Shown here piece by piece: positions 33,366 through 40,842 of a stretch of 52,720 nt of DNA (positions within the stretch are counted from its first letter, which is position 1; each line of letters opens with the position of its first letter). The DNA is taken from positions 1 through 52,720 of the forward strand of contig JAFEAR010000196.1 in the NCBI GenBank assembly GCA_018266335.1, read 5' to 3'. Position numbers and translations under genes: made by a program. The notes beneath the pieces were generated by a model. The model did no database searches, had not been told where the DNA came from, and saw nothing but the letters and a program-made list of their open reading frames with translations. Source of the stretch: Bdellovibrionales bacterium. GTDB lineage: Bacteria; Bdellovibrionota; UBA2428.

Positions 33366-34709
33366 ATGAAGCACCTTCTGACTCTCGTTCTAATTTTTTC
33401 GGCCGCTGCGCACGCGCAATTAACTCCGGAACTCGTCCAGGGCTTGCCAACTAAATCGAGTGGCTTCATGTGGGGCGTGGCAAACGCGGCGTTTCAGGTG
33501 GAAGGCAGCCCGGCTCCCTCTGACTGGACCGATTGGGTCAAAAAGCCCGGCACCATCGTTGACGGCACCACCGGCGATCGCGGCACCGACTTTTGGAACC
33601 GCTACGATGAAGATTTCAAACTCGCGCAGGAACTTGGCTCCAATACTTTTCGCATTTCGATTGCCTGGGAGCGTTTAGTTCCCGCCCCCGGTCAGTGGAA
33701 CGAAGCGGCCTTGGCCCACTACGAAAAAATGATTGTCGCCATGCGCGCCCGTGGTTTGGAACCCGTCGTAACGCTCCATCACTACACGCTGCCACAATGG
33801 CTTGCGGATGAAGGTGGCATTCTGGCCAAGGACTTCGTGAATCAATTTGCTGCCTATTCCGTGCGCGTGGTGCGCCGCCTTTCGGCCTCGCCCGCGCGCG
33901 TAACCTGGTGGATGACCTTCAACGAACCCATGGTCCTGTGCAACGCCAGCTACGTTTCGGGCGAATGGCCTCCGGGTAAAAAGGGCGACTTCCAAGGAGC
34001 TATCAAAGCCGCCGCGAATTTAGCGCGCGCGCACATCGAAGCCGTGCGTCGCATTCGCGCCGAGAAGCTGCCCATTAAGATGAGTATCGCCAAACACTGG
34101 CGCCTCTTCGAAGGCAAACCCGGAGACATCACCGGCGGGCCACTCGCCAAAACTGTGGACTGGGCTTTCAATCGGCAAATTCTTACGGCCCTCACGACCG
34201 GTAAACTTAATTTTTGGATGCCCGGCGCGCTCTGGCCCGAAAACGACACCATTGCCCTTCCAGAAAAGCGTTCCACGCTGGATTACATCGGCTTGAACTA
34301 TTACGGCCGCACTTTTCTGGGCACCAAACTCGCCGCGCCCTTCTTTGAACTCTCCGAAGGCCCCGGCCCCAAGAGCGACATCGGCTGGGAAATGTATCCC
34401 GAGGGCATGTACTTAGCGCTCAAAGACGCCGCCCAGTACAAGCTTCCCATTTTGATCAGCGAAAATGGCGTGGCCGACGCGCAGGACCGCTTCCGCGAAG
34501 AGTACATTCGCTCACACTTGTTCTACATGGCCAAAGCCATGCGCGAAGGAGTGAATGTGATTGGCTACCTGCACTGGACGCTGACGGATAACTTTGAATG
34601 GGCCAAGGGTTTGACCCCTCGCTTTGGACTGGTGGAAATTGACTACAGCCACAACCTTGCCCGTAAGCCCCGGCCGTCCTTCGAGTACATGAAGCAGTTC
34701 TACCGCTAA
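33366..34709 (+). CDS. Secreted GH1 beta-glycosidase
   Basis: The 447-residue product has a signal peptide (cleavage near residue 17, after AHA) and the GH1 catalytic barrel. The acid/base Glu is E187 in WWMTFNEPMVL and the nucleophile is E366 in LISENGVAD. Other family marks are GVANAAFQVEGS near the start, TFRISIAWERLVP, LHHYTLPQWL, YIGLNYYGR and the C-terminal YLHWTLTDNFEWAKGLTPRFGLVEID. GH1 enzymes hydrolyse beta-glucosides, galactosides or 6-phospho sugars; the precise sugar cannot be read. A secreted form would act on outside glycans or on periplasmic ones. The TIGR01777 gene upstream has no evident link. Confidence 0.93.
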   Translation: MKHLLTLVLIFSAAAHAQLTPELVQGLPTKSSGFMWGVANAAFQVEGSPAPSDWTDWVKKPGTIVDGTTGDRGTDFWNRYDEDFKLAQELGSNTFRISIAWERLVPAPGQWNEAALAHYEKMIVAMRARGLEPVVTLHHYTLPQWLADEGGILAKDFVNQFAAYSVRVVRRLSASPARVTWWMTFNEPMVLCNASYVSGEWPPGKKGDFQGAIKAAANLARAHIEAVRRIRAEKLPIKMSIAKHWRLFEGKPGDITGGPLAKTVDWAFNRQILTALTTGKLNFWMPGALWPENDTIALPEKRSTLDYIGLNYYGRTFLGTKLAAPFFELSEGPGPKSDIGWEMYPEGMYLALKDAAQYKLPILISENGVADAQDRFREEYIRSHLFYMAKAMREGVNVIGYLHWTLTDNFEWAKGLTPRFGLVEIDYSHNLARKPRPSFEYMKQFYR

Positions 34710-34759
34710 CGTCAAAATAGTTGCTCTAAAGTTTTGTATGGCCTACCGAAGAGAGTCTT

Positions 34760-35038
34760 ATGAAGACTGTCCTCGCGCGCTATACGGAATGGGCCTGGAT
34801 GCAGGGCCGCGTACAAAGCCCCGAGGACATTGCCACTCTTGCCCTATCCTTTTATCAGTGGATTGAATCGCACCACGGCCGCCAGACCGCGGCGGCCCGC
34901 CGCGAAGGCGTACAACAGATTGAAATCGATATGCGCCGGACCTACTTGGCCCTCTCCTACGGCGGCCGCTCCCGCGCAACGCTCCCCGCCCCCCGGCAGC
35001 AGTTCCTAGTTCAACAAGCCCTTACCTTTAACTGGTAG
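34760..35038 (+). CDS. Small hypothetical protein, 92 aa
   Basis: The ATG at 34760 follows GAAGAGAG a few bases upstream. The protein has a helical N-terminal part with several Trp and Tyr (ARYTEWAWMQGRVQSPEDI, FYQWIESHHGR), an Arg-rich middle and a Pro-containing end. No signal peptide or membrane helix. I do not recognise it. A possible -35/-10 pair (TTGCTC and TATGGC) lies 30-40 bases upstream. The composition is protein-like and no other frame competes. Confidence 0.55.
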   Translation: MKTVLARYTEWAWMQGRVQSPEDIATLALSFYQWIESHHGRQTAAARREGVQQIEIDMRRTYLALSYGGRSRATLPAPRQQFLVQQALTFNW

Positions 35039-35152
35039 GCGGACAAAAAACGCCACTCACTGTTTAGTTGCTTTACGCCCCCTACACCGCGCGCACTCGC
35101 ACGAAGCCCCAGCGACGGTTGGCATAGTTCCCGCAGAGTTCTGAGTGGATTT
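35039..35152. other. 114-base intergenic region
   Basis: Between the 92-aa gene and the lipoprotein gene. It probably holds the promoter of the latter. No hairpin with a U tract and no clear operator is visible. Confidence 0.3.
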
Positions 35153-35875
35153 ATGACACCCATTAAAAAAAGTACCCTTTTCACCCTAACGTTGGTCGCC
35201 CTAAGTTCTTGCTCGGACTCGTACTTGTTCGGAGGAGGCGGCAACGTCCCGCCTCCGGGAAATCCGGGGCTCACGCCCATGCCCGCTCCGGGCGGATACC
35301 TGCCGAACGCGGGCCAGGGTAACTATCCCGGCTTTCCTGGCACTTCGATTCCGAATGGCTCGGGCCAAGGCACCTACGGTGCCCCGAATGCCTCGGCATC
35401 GGCCAGCTTCCCTCAACAGACCATGACGCTCACGCTAGACCCCGATCCGGCCTTGCGTAGCGACGAAGTCATTCCGCTGCTCTTTACCGATCAAGCGGTA
35501 GACCCGTTTCAAGTAGCGAATAGTTCCGGCGCCATTAGTGCTGAACTGAAACTGAGTTCGGCCAAGAACATCGATGCCGATAGCGCCAATGTGGAAATGC
35601 ATTTTATTGTTACCATGAGAAACGGTGCCTCGAGCACGCTCACGCGTGAACTCGTAGCGAAGTCGGCCGTGATTCGCCGTGTGGGCAGCCAAGACACCCT
35701 CGAAGCTTCCCTCGCAGCGGCCGATCAACGTCCGGGCGACTTCAAGCTCACCGCGCAGCGTGCAGCCGCGAATGACGAAGCTGGCATGCGCGCCAATGCA
35801 TGGAACGGAATTCTTTCCGTAGTACGCAATGGTCAAGCGCTGCGCCTGGGTCGTTTTACCGGTCCTTCGAATTAA
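35153..35875 (+). CDS. Lipoprotein of unknown function, Gly/Pro-rich N-terminal part
   Basis: The 240-residue product has a lipoprotein signal (VALSSC, Cys near residue 22). A Gly/Pro/Asn-rich flexible linker follows (about 30-85: GGGGNVPPPGNPGL, repeated G-x-x-P patterns). A compact domain from about 90 to 240 is rich in Asp, Ala and strand-like segments (TMTLTLDPDPAL, NVEMHFIVTMRNGA). The N-terminal linker suggests that the domain is held away from the membrane. No family is recognised. It is probably a single gene; 123 bases with two inverted repeats separate it from the next lipoprotein gene. Confidence 0.72.
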   Translation: MTPIKKSTLFTLTLVALSSCSDSYLFGGGGNVPPPGNPGLTPMPAPGGYLPNAGQGNYPGFPGTSIPNGSGQGTYGAPNASASASFPQQTMTLTLDPDPALRSDEVIPLLFTDQAVDPFQVANSSGAISAELKLSSAKNIDADSANVEMHFIVTMRNGASSTLTRELVAKSAVIRRVGSQDTLEASLAAADQRPGDFKLTAQRAAANDEAGMRANAWNGILSVVRNGQALRLGRFTGPSN

Positions 35876-35922
35876 GAACCTAGACTGTTCATCTTTTGCA
35901 CACTGTTAGGCCGCGTGGGCGT

Positions 35923-35940
35923 TCACATAGGGTGATGTGA
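35923..35940. promoter_or_regulatory. Palindrome TCACAT-N6-ATGTGA
   Basis: Six-base arms pair perfectly around AGGGTG, in the gap before the lipoprotein gene at 35999. The arms are inverted relative to the CRP half-sites (TGTGA...TCACA), so it is not a normal CRP site. It may be an operator. Confidence 0.35.
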
Positions 35941-35942
35941 CC

Positions 35943-35974
35943 CCATCGCGGCCTTTACGCGCTTCCCGCGATGG
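35943..35974. repeat. Nine-base inverted repeat CCATCGCGG/CCGCGATGG
   Basis: The arms at 35943-35951 and 35966-35974 pair perfectly around 14 bases, only 24 bases before the next ATG. No U tract follows on either strand, so it could be a terminator for the upstream lipoprotein gene or a leader hairpin for the next. Confidence 0.45.
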
Positions 35975-35998
35975 CATGAGTCTTGTTACCAAAGACGC

Positions 35999-37003
35999 AT
36001 GCGCTTTCGTCTTTGCTTGGCCTTTTCCATCTTGACTCTCACTACGGCCTGCCAAAAGGGCGGACAGCCGCAGGAGACCCCGCAAGAGCTAAGCAAGAAC
36101 CACCTGCGCGAAGCCCTGAACGCTCTGACGGCGGGCGACGAAGCGCGCGCCGAGACCGAACTCAACGCCAGTCTCGCTGCAGACCCCCTAAACTCTCAGG
36201 CCCGGACTACTCTAGCTTCGCTGTATTCCCAGCGCGCCGGCATTAAACTTCAAGACTGGCTGCAGGTGTTTTTGGACACCGGCAAGAAGCTGGAGATTCG
36301 CGCCCGGGAACTTGAGCACGCCAAGAAATTTATCGACGAACTCTACTCACGCATCGGCACGGGCGAAAAAGTGGACCAGTCCTCACGCGACCAGGAAGAC
36401 TTCCTAACGGGCATCGAGCCCGTCTCAAATTTTGCCTTCGGAATTTCACTCGTGGTGGACGTGTTTCGCTCGGCGCCCAGCCTAAGCGATGATCAATTAC
36501 ACCAGCTAGACTTAGCCATTCGCACTCTACGCGAGGAAGCCGTAGCGGCTTCGGAACGTAGCGAGGGCGGGCGTATTTACTTGGCAATTCTCTCCACCAT
36601 TCGTTTGGTGGATCGGGCGCGCTTGCTCGTGGGCGAAGCGGATCCTTTGAACTTCAAACTTCAGCGCGATCGTCTCTGCGCGCAAGACGCGGGCAACCTC
36701 AAACTACGCCTCTCGCAAATTCAAGATTCGCTCACCGTGCTCGAGGAAGGACTCACCGTTAGCAGCAAGGATCCCGACACGGCCCAGCGACGGGGCCGCG
36801 AACGCCTGCGTAAATCGGTAGCCATACTGATGGATTCGGGAACCTGGACCGTCATAGACGAGTTGCTCGACTCCAGCACGCCCCGCGGTGCTTCGGCCCA
36901 AAAGCTAGTCGCCAAAGTTTGCGCCCTCGATCCAACTTCAGCGCCGCCCCCCGTAACCACGGAACCTACGAGCGCGCCAACCGAAGTTGCTCACCAAGAA
37001 TAA
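35999..37003 (+). CDS. TPR-like lipoprotein of unknown function
   Basis: The 334-residue product has a lipoprotein signal (LTTAC, Cys near residue 18). Two helical repeats of the TPR type follow (about 30-75: NHLREALNALTAGDEARAETELNASLAADPLNSQARTTLAS reads as a TPR pair). The rest is helical and rich in Asp, Arg and Leu, with a Pro/Thr/Glu-rich tail after 310. TPR lipoproteins commonly act in envelope assembly complexes, but nothing in the neighbourhood fixes a partner. It converges with the envelope-protein gene 36991-37665 and overlaps it by 13 bases, including both stop codons. Confidence 0.75.
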   Translation: MRFRLCLAFSILTLTTACQKGGQPQETPQELSKNHLREALNALTAGDEARAETELNASLAADPLNSQARTTLASLYSQRAGIKLQDWLQVFLDTGKKLEIRARELEHAKKFIDELYSRIGTGEKVDQSSRDQEDFLTGIEPVSNFAFGISLVVDVFRSAPSLSDDQLHQLDLAIRTLREEAVAASERSEGGRIYLAILSTIRLVDRARLLVGEADPLNFKLQRDRLCAQDAGNLKLRLSQIQDSLTVLEEGLTVSSKDPDTAQRRGRERLRKSVAILMDSGTWTVIDELLDSSTPRGASAQKLVAKVCALDPTSAPPPVTTEPTSAPTEVAHQE

Positions 37004-37665
37004 GCAATCGAAACCCCGGGGCCCGCCACGGGAGCCAGACCAATCGTCAACGCCTCAATGGCGTCGTCGGAATTGGCATTGATTAAGTCCGCCGCTCCCC
37101 CCGACGCGGAGACAATCACAATGAATCCCAACACGAGATCCGATGAGGAACTGCGCACGTTGGCAAAGGCCAGCGAGGCGGCGGCCGAGCCGGCCGTGGC
37201 AAGTTCCAATGCGCCGCGAATTTGCCGCGTGCGCCGGCGGCGATCTTGCTCGCGTTCAATGATGCTCTCAATTTCCGCGTTCATAATGGCGGCTCGCTGC
37301 GCATTGCTAAGCGAAGCCTGCTTCTTCAAATTCAAATCGAGCGCATGTAGGGAATCCATTTGGTTCGTGAAGCCGTCGCCCACGTAATACAGCACGGATC
37401 CATGCACCAGCGCAGCCGAGCTGAGCACTTGCATCAGGCTGTACCCAATCTTGGGCACCAATTCGCTGGCCCGAATACCCAGTCCCACCGAAGCCGCCAG
37501 GCCAAGACCGCCGCCGACCATGTAGCTCAGCCCCTCCTGGCGAATACGGTCTTCGTAGCGCGAGGAAAAATTCTTGAGCTCGTCGTAGGTTGGCGTGCGG
37601 GCCTGGGCCGCACCGGCGCAACACAGAAGAACAAAACTCACACCGTAACGGAAAAACTTTTTCAT
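36991..37665 (-). CDS. Exported membrane-associated hypothetical protein
   Basis: I start at ATG 37665 (MKKFFRYGVSFVLLCCAGAAQA), which gives a good signal peptide and an AGGA ribosome-binding site; the frame is open 23 codons upstream. The 224-residue product has several moderately hydrophobic, Gly/Ala-rich segments (YMVGGGLGLAASVGLGIRA, LVLGFIVIVSASGGAADLI) and a charged helix in the middle (IESIIEREQDRRRRTRQI). It may be inserted in a membrane after export. Its start overlaps the stop of the beta-barrel gene by four bases (ATGA), so the two are coupled. Family unknown. Confidence 0.7.
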   Translation of the reverse strand: MKKFFRYGVSFVLLCCAGAAQARTPTYDELKNFSSRYEDRIRQEGLSYMVGGGLGLAASVGLGIRASELVPKIGYSLMQVLSSAALVHGSVLYYVGDGFTNQMDSLHALDLNLKKQASLSNAQRAAIMNAEIESIIEREQDRRRRTRQIRGALELATAGSAAASLAFANVRSSSSDLVLGFIVIVSASGGAADLINANSDDAIEALTIGLAPVAGPGVSIAYSW

Positions 37666-38774
37666 AGTCCTGCCGCCACTCCCAGAATGAGACGCGGCTG
37701 CGTTTCGCGCCCGGTTTGTATAGTGTTGATCCATTCGTTGGCCACCGACACTTCATAGCCACCAAAGCGCAGCCCCATGCCCGAGCGAAAAAGTCCGGGG
37801 CGCACGGCACTCAGCACGCGAAGCGGCCCCACGAAATACGACAAAGTACCTACCCACTGGTCAGCAAAGGCGTTCGGATAATTTAGGAACTGAAAGAGCT
37901 CGCCGCCTACCTGCAAGCGGCCCGCCCACACGCGCGGAGTCCAAGCAGCGCCCCAGCCCAAACGTGGCGTGCGATCGCGCACCACGTACAGGTACTGATC
38001 GGAATTATCCGTTCCGCTCTGGAAGGAACCTAAGTCCCAGGCCTGCACGTGCAGCACGGCTTCGTCGCCGTAGCGTAGCGAAACAGCCGAGTCGGCAAAA
38101 ACGCCTGCCAGCGAGGACTTCTGAAAAATCTCGGAGCCCGGTTTACTCACAATATCCACGACCGTGGCTTCGGCAATGAGTTGGGTGCGCTTCAGATAGT
38201 TCAGACGCAAGCCCGTATCGAGAGCTAAACGATCGCCCAAATTCCAGTGGTATCCATAGCCCACAAATAGGGACAAATCTTCGCGGTACACGAGCGAGGC
38301 GAAAGGCAAACTCGGGTTCTGCACCTGAAAGAGACCATTCCTCCGGAAGGGCACCAGACCCACGAGCCAATGATTGATGGCGAGCGACGCCCGCGTGGCT
38401 ACGAGCACGTCCGAGTAGTTGTATTTTTTGAACACATCATCGAGGATGCTCGCATCGAGTTTGCGATTGCGAATGGCATCCGTAAGATCGAGCGTAGATT
38501 CGGTAGCCACCAAAAAACCCGACATTTCAAAATCGGTGCGCCGAAACTGCGCGAGTTGATCCGGACTACAGTACGGTAACTGCGCACTCGCCGGCGCTAA
38601 ACCGCAAAGTCCGAAACTAGAAAAATTTTCGAAGTCGTCAAAGCGGCCGGAGAATGAATCAATGAGGCTCGGCGAAGCCTGCGCCAACTCAAGTTGGCAG
38701 CTCACACCCAACAAACCCAGAATGAATTTCCTGCCCCACCCATTAGCCCCCATGAAGGACTTCAGTTTTAACAT
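37662..38774 (-). CDS. Probable outer-membrane beta-barrel protein
   Basis: The product has about 370 residues if it starts at ATG 38774; ATG 38753 (MGANGWGRKFILGLLG) is an alternative and gives a more usual signal peptide. The export signal ends near AQASPS. The mature chain is rich in alternating aromatic and polar strands (FASLVYREDLSLFVGYGYHWN, DTGLRLNYLKRTQLIAEATVVDI, RVWAGRLQVGGELFQFLNYP) typical of barrels such as those in the TraF/CNTO family. The C terminus is not an aromatic residue, which is unusual for a BAM substrate. It leads a two-gene operon with the 36991-37665 gene. Confidence 0.7.
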   Translation of the reverse strand: MLKLKSFMGANGWGRKFILGLLGVSCQLELAQASPSLIDSFSGRFDDFENFSSFGLCGLAPASAQLPYCSPDQLAQFRRTDFEMSGFLVATESTLDLTDAIRNRKLDASILDDVFKKYNYSDVLVATRASLAINHWLVGLVPFRRNGLFQVQNPSLPFASLVYREDLSLFVGYGYHWNLGDRLALDTGLRLNYLKRTQLIAEATVVDIVSKPGSEIFQKSSLAGVFADSAVSLRYGDEAVLHVQAWDLGSFQSGTDNSDQYLYVVRDRTPRLGWGAAWTPRVWAGRLQVGGELFQFLNYPNAFADQWVGTLSYFVGPLRVLSAVRPGLFRSGMGLRFGGYEVSVANEWINTIQTGRETQPRLILGVAAGL

Positions 38775-38959
38775 GCTGCCCGTATTTTGCGAGCGAGTGT
38801 CTAATCCCCATACAGTTGGCTGTTCGGTGGATAGACACTTAGCCCCCAACCAACCCGAGTTGGCACATAAACGCCTTTAAAATCAATTACTTGAATTATT
38901 AGGCCACACCCCCAACTTCAGGCACGATCGATGCAGCTATTGAGATGAGGAATAGACTT
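38775..38959. promoter_or_regulatory. Divergent region between the barrel gene and the lipoprotein pair
   Basis: About 185 bases. It contains a plus-strand TTGGCAC near 38863, but the bases that follow do not match an RpoN -12 box. AT-rich sequence near 38880-38900 may hold the promoter for the lipoproteins. Nothing more can be assigned. Confidence 0.3.
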
Positions 38960-39673
38960 ATGAAAAAGCTTGGATTGGCCTTAATCACCGCAGCGTTCTT
39001 GGGTGCTTGTGGTGGAAGTGACGACGCAGCGTCGACCACGACCACTACGACAACCACGACCGACACGCGGACGGCTGCTTCGACTGCTTCGCACCGTCAG
39101 TGCACGGTGCCCGTTACGACGTCGACCTCCGCTCTCGGTAGCTTCTTTAACCACGTGGTGCAGAACATCGAAGGCGCCGTTACCGTTTGTTTTACCGCCT
39201 CGGGCAACTCCAGCAGCATCGACGGCAGCTTGCGCATTGAATACGAAGACGACTTTGGTATCCGTATCTACTCCACGCCCGCGAACACCGTGTACGCCGG
39301 CAGCCAAAAAATTCAGAGTGCTTCGACGGACATCGATATCGTGTTCAACGACGGTTACGGCTTTATCCGCGTGAAGGGTTCGGCACCTACGGCTACGGGC
39401 ATCTTCGCCGGTACCATTAGCTACTATAACTTCCCGTCGCAACAAGACGCGATCACGCAGGCCGCTCAGGAAGCCGCGAACAAGTGCAAAAATGGCGTGT
39501 ACACCGCCGCCCAGTGCATGGGTTACAACTTCCCGACGACCTACTGGTACAACCAGTCTTACGTATCGCCTACGCAAACGTTGGTGGATCAAGCCATGGC
39601 GATTTTGAACAATACTTCGAAGACCACACAGCTCGGTACTTTCAGCACCGAACTGTCCGGCATCGTAAATTAA
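38960..39673 (+). CDS. Lipoprotein of unknown function with poly-Thr linker
   Basis: I start at ATG 38960 because it follows GAGG at good spacing and opens a lipoprotein signal (MKKLGLALITAAFLGACGG; lipobox LGAC). An ATG five codons upstream is also possible. Right after the Cys comes GGSDDAAS and a run of nine Thr. The 237-residue protein then has a strand-rich domain with two Cys (HRQCTVPV, AVTVCFTASG) and a C-terminal region with two more (NKCKNGVYTAAQCMGYNFP), which may form disulfides. Family unknown. It is followed 22 bases later by another lipoprotein with a similar CGGGSD start, so they are a pair. Confidence 0.72.
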   Translation: MKKLGLALITAAFLGACGGSDDAASTTTTTTTTTDTRTAASTASHRQCTVPVTTSTSALGSFFNHVVQNIEGAVTVCFTASGNSSSIDGSLRIEYEDDFGIRIYSTPANTVYAGSQKIQSASTDIDIVFNDGYGFIRVKGSAPTATGIFAGTISYYNFPSQQDAITQAAQEAANKCKNGVYTAAQCMGYNFPTTYWYNQSYVSPTQTLVDQAMAILNNTSKTTQLGTFSTELSGIVN

Positions 39674-39695
39674 CTTAGGGGATTTTGGGGGATAT

Positions 39696-40244
39696 ATGAA
39701 AACGAATAAAACTTGGGGAATCTTAGGACTCTTAGCTATCAGCTTCCTGACCGCTTGCGGCGGTGGCAGCGATCCTACACTCGTCGCTCCGTCGACGATT
39801 GCGGGCGCTGGCTTTAACAGCTGCGGCGCTACGTCGCTGCCGCTCGGCCAGAAGAGCAGCACCGTGGTGGGCAACCTGAACAACGGCGCTAAACTAACTT
39901 TGGATCTTTATCTGCAACCCGACGCGAGCGTCGGGGCCATTGGGGAAATCTACATCCCCTCCACCGCTTCGCTCTTCGGCGCGGTGCTCTCCGGCACGGG
40001 CGTTCCCGTGGGCACTTCGGAGTTCCGCACCTGCGTGACCACGCCGAGTCCCGGCGTCATGCAACAGGGCGGCGCTTACGACTACGTTGAAATGGCTCTC
40101 CGCGGCTCCAACGTGTACATCGAACTCGGTTCGAACTACGGCATCTCGACCTACGTAGTGAACAACTACCTGGAAGGTGCCATGCTCATCGAGATTCCGA
40201 ACGTGACCCAGGGTCAAGCGCTGCTCTACATGGCTCGTCCGTGA
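39696..40244 (+). CDS. Lipoprotein of unknown function, partner of the upstream one
   Basis: The 182-residue product has a lipoprotein signal (LTAC, Cys near residue 20) followed by GGGSD, as in the gene before it. The ATG follows GGGGGAT closely. The mature part looks strand-rich (KLTLDLYLQPDASVGAIGEIYIPS, AYDYVEMALRGSNVYIELGSNYG) with two Cys (FNSCGAT, FRTCVTT). No family is recognised. The two lipoproteins may form one envelope complex; the order and spacing suggest co-transcription. The tsaB gene begins 13 bases after the stop on the same strand, so it may share the transcript. Confidence 0.72.
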   Translation: MKTNKTWGILGLLAISFLTACGGGSDPTLVAPSTIAGAGFNSCGATSLPLGQKSSTVVGNLNNGAKLTLDLYLQPDASVGAIGEIYIPSTASLFGAVLSGTGVPVGTSEFRTCVTTPSPGVMQQGGAYDYVEMALRGSNVYIELGSNYGISTYVVNNYLEGAMLIEIPNVTQGQALLYMARP

Positions 40245-40257
40245 TAGAACAGAGTGA

Positions 40258-40842
40258 ATGCTAGTCGGACTTTCTTGTACCTCCAGCCAGGGCCTGTGGA
40301 TCGCAACCGATCCGCAGGCCACGGTCATTTTAAGCGAAGCCACGTGGGAAGATTCTAATTCCACCGGGCTCTCTGCCGGTACGGCCCGCCACTTCGAAAT
40401 TCTTTTGGAGCGCGCCGGCAAAACCAAACAAGACATCACTGGCCTCTTCGGCGTAACCGGCCCCGGAGCTTTTACGGGTATTCGCATGAGCAGTGCCTTT
40501 TTGCAGGGACTCGCTCGCGCCCTTGGTCAGCCCATTCGCTCGGTACCTACTTTTGATCTGGCCGGCACCCCATTTTGGATTCCCTTGCGCCACCAAAAGG
40601 CCCGCGAGCTTACCTTGAGCGAGGCGCTCGCCAGCGGCATGGAATTTTTGCACATCCAAAGCACCTCCGCCCACCAACTCGGCGTTCCCAGCGAAGGCGA
40701 ATTGATTTGGGGCCTGCGCAATCATCCGGAATGGCCCGAGCCCGAAAATTTATTGCACGGCGTGCGCCGCAATTTGCAGGGTCCACTCGGGCTTAAATTG
40801 GATTACGGCTTGGAGCCAAAGATTTCAGGGCAGCGGGCCTGA
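40258..40842 (+). CDS. tsaB: TsaB-like tRNA threonylcarbamoyladenosine biosynthesis protein
   Basis: TsaB (YeaZ) is an inactive ASKHA-fold protein that pairs with TsaD to make the t6A37 modification of ANN-decoding tRNAs. The 194-residue product has the family core GVTGPGAFTGIRMSSAFLQGLARALGQPIRSV at about 62-95, where GPGxFTGLRxG is diagnostic. It begins with LVGLSCTSSQGLWIA, which is degenerate relative to the usual LALDTS start. It is slightly shorter than E. coli TsaB and its C-terminal half is weakly conserved. It starts 13 bases after a lipoprotein gene and converges on the hydrolase gene with an 18-base overlap. TsaD, TsaE and TsaC are not here. Confidence 0.82.
   Translation: MLVGLSCTSSQGLWIATDPQATVILSEATWEDSNSTGLSAGTARHFEILLERAGKTKQDITGLFGVTGPGAFTGIRMSSAFLQGLARALGQPIRSVPTFDLAGTPFWIPLRHQKARELTLSEALASGMEFLHIQSTSAHQLGVPSEGELIWGLRNHPEWPEPENLLHGVRRNLQGPLGLKLDYGLEPKISGQRA

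Noticed and set aside
38858..38875. Plus-strand TTGGCACATAAACGCC before the lipoprotein pair
   Set aside because: The -12 position lacks GC; no other part of the module is present.
38981..39883. A 300-codon antisense open frame across the two lipoprotein genes
   Set aside because: It spans two genes with convincing lipoprotein signals on the other strand and has a low-complexity Arg/Gly/Ser-rich composition.
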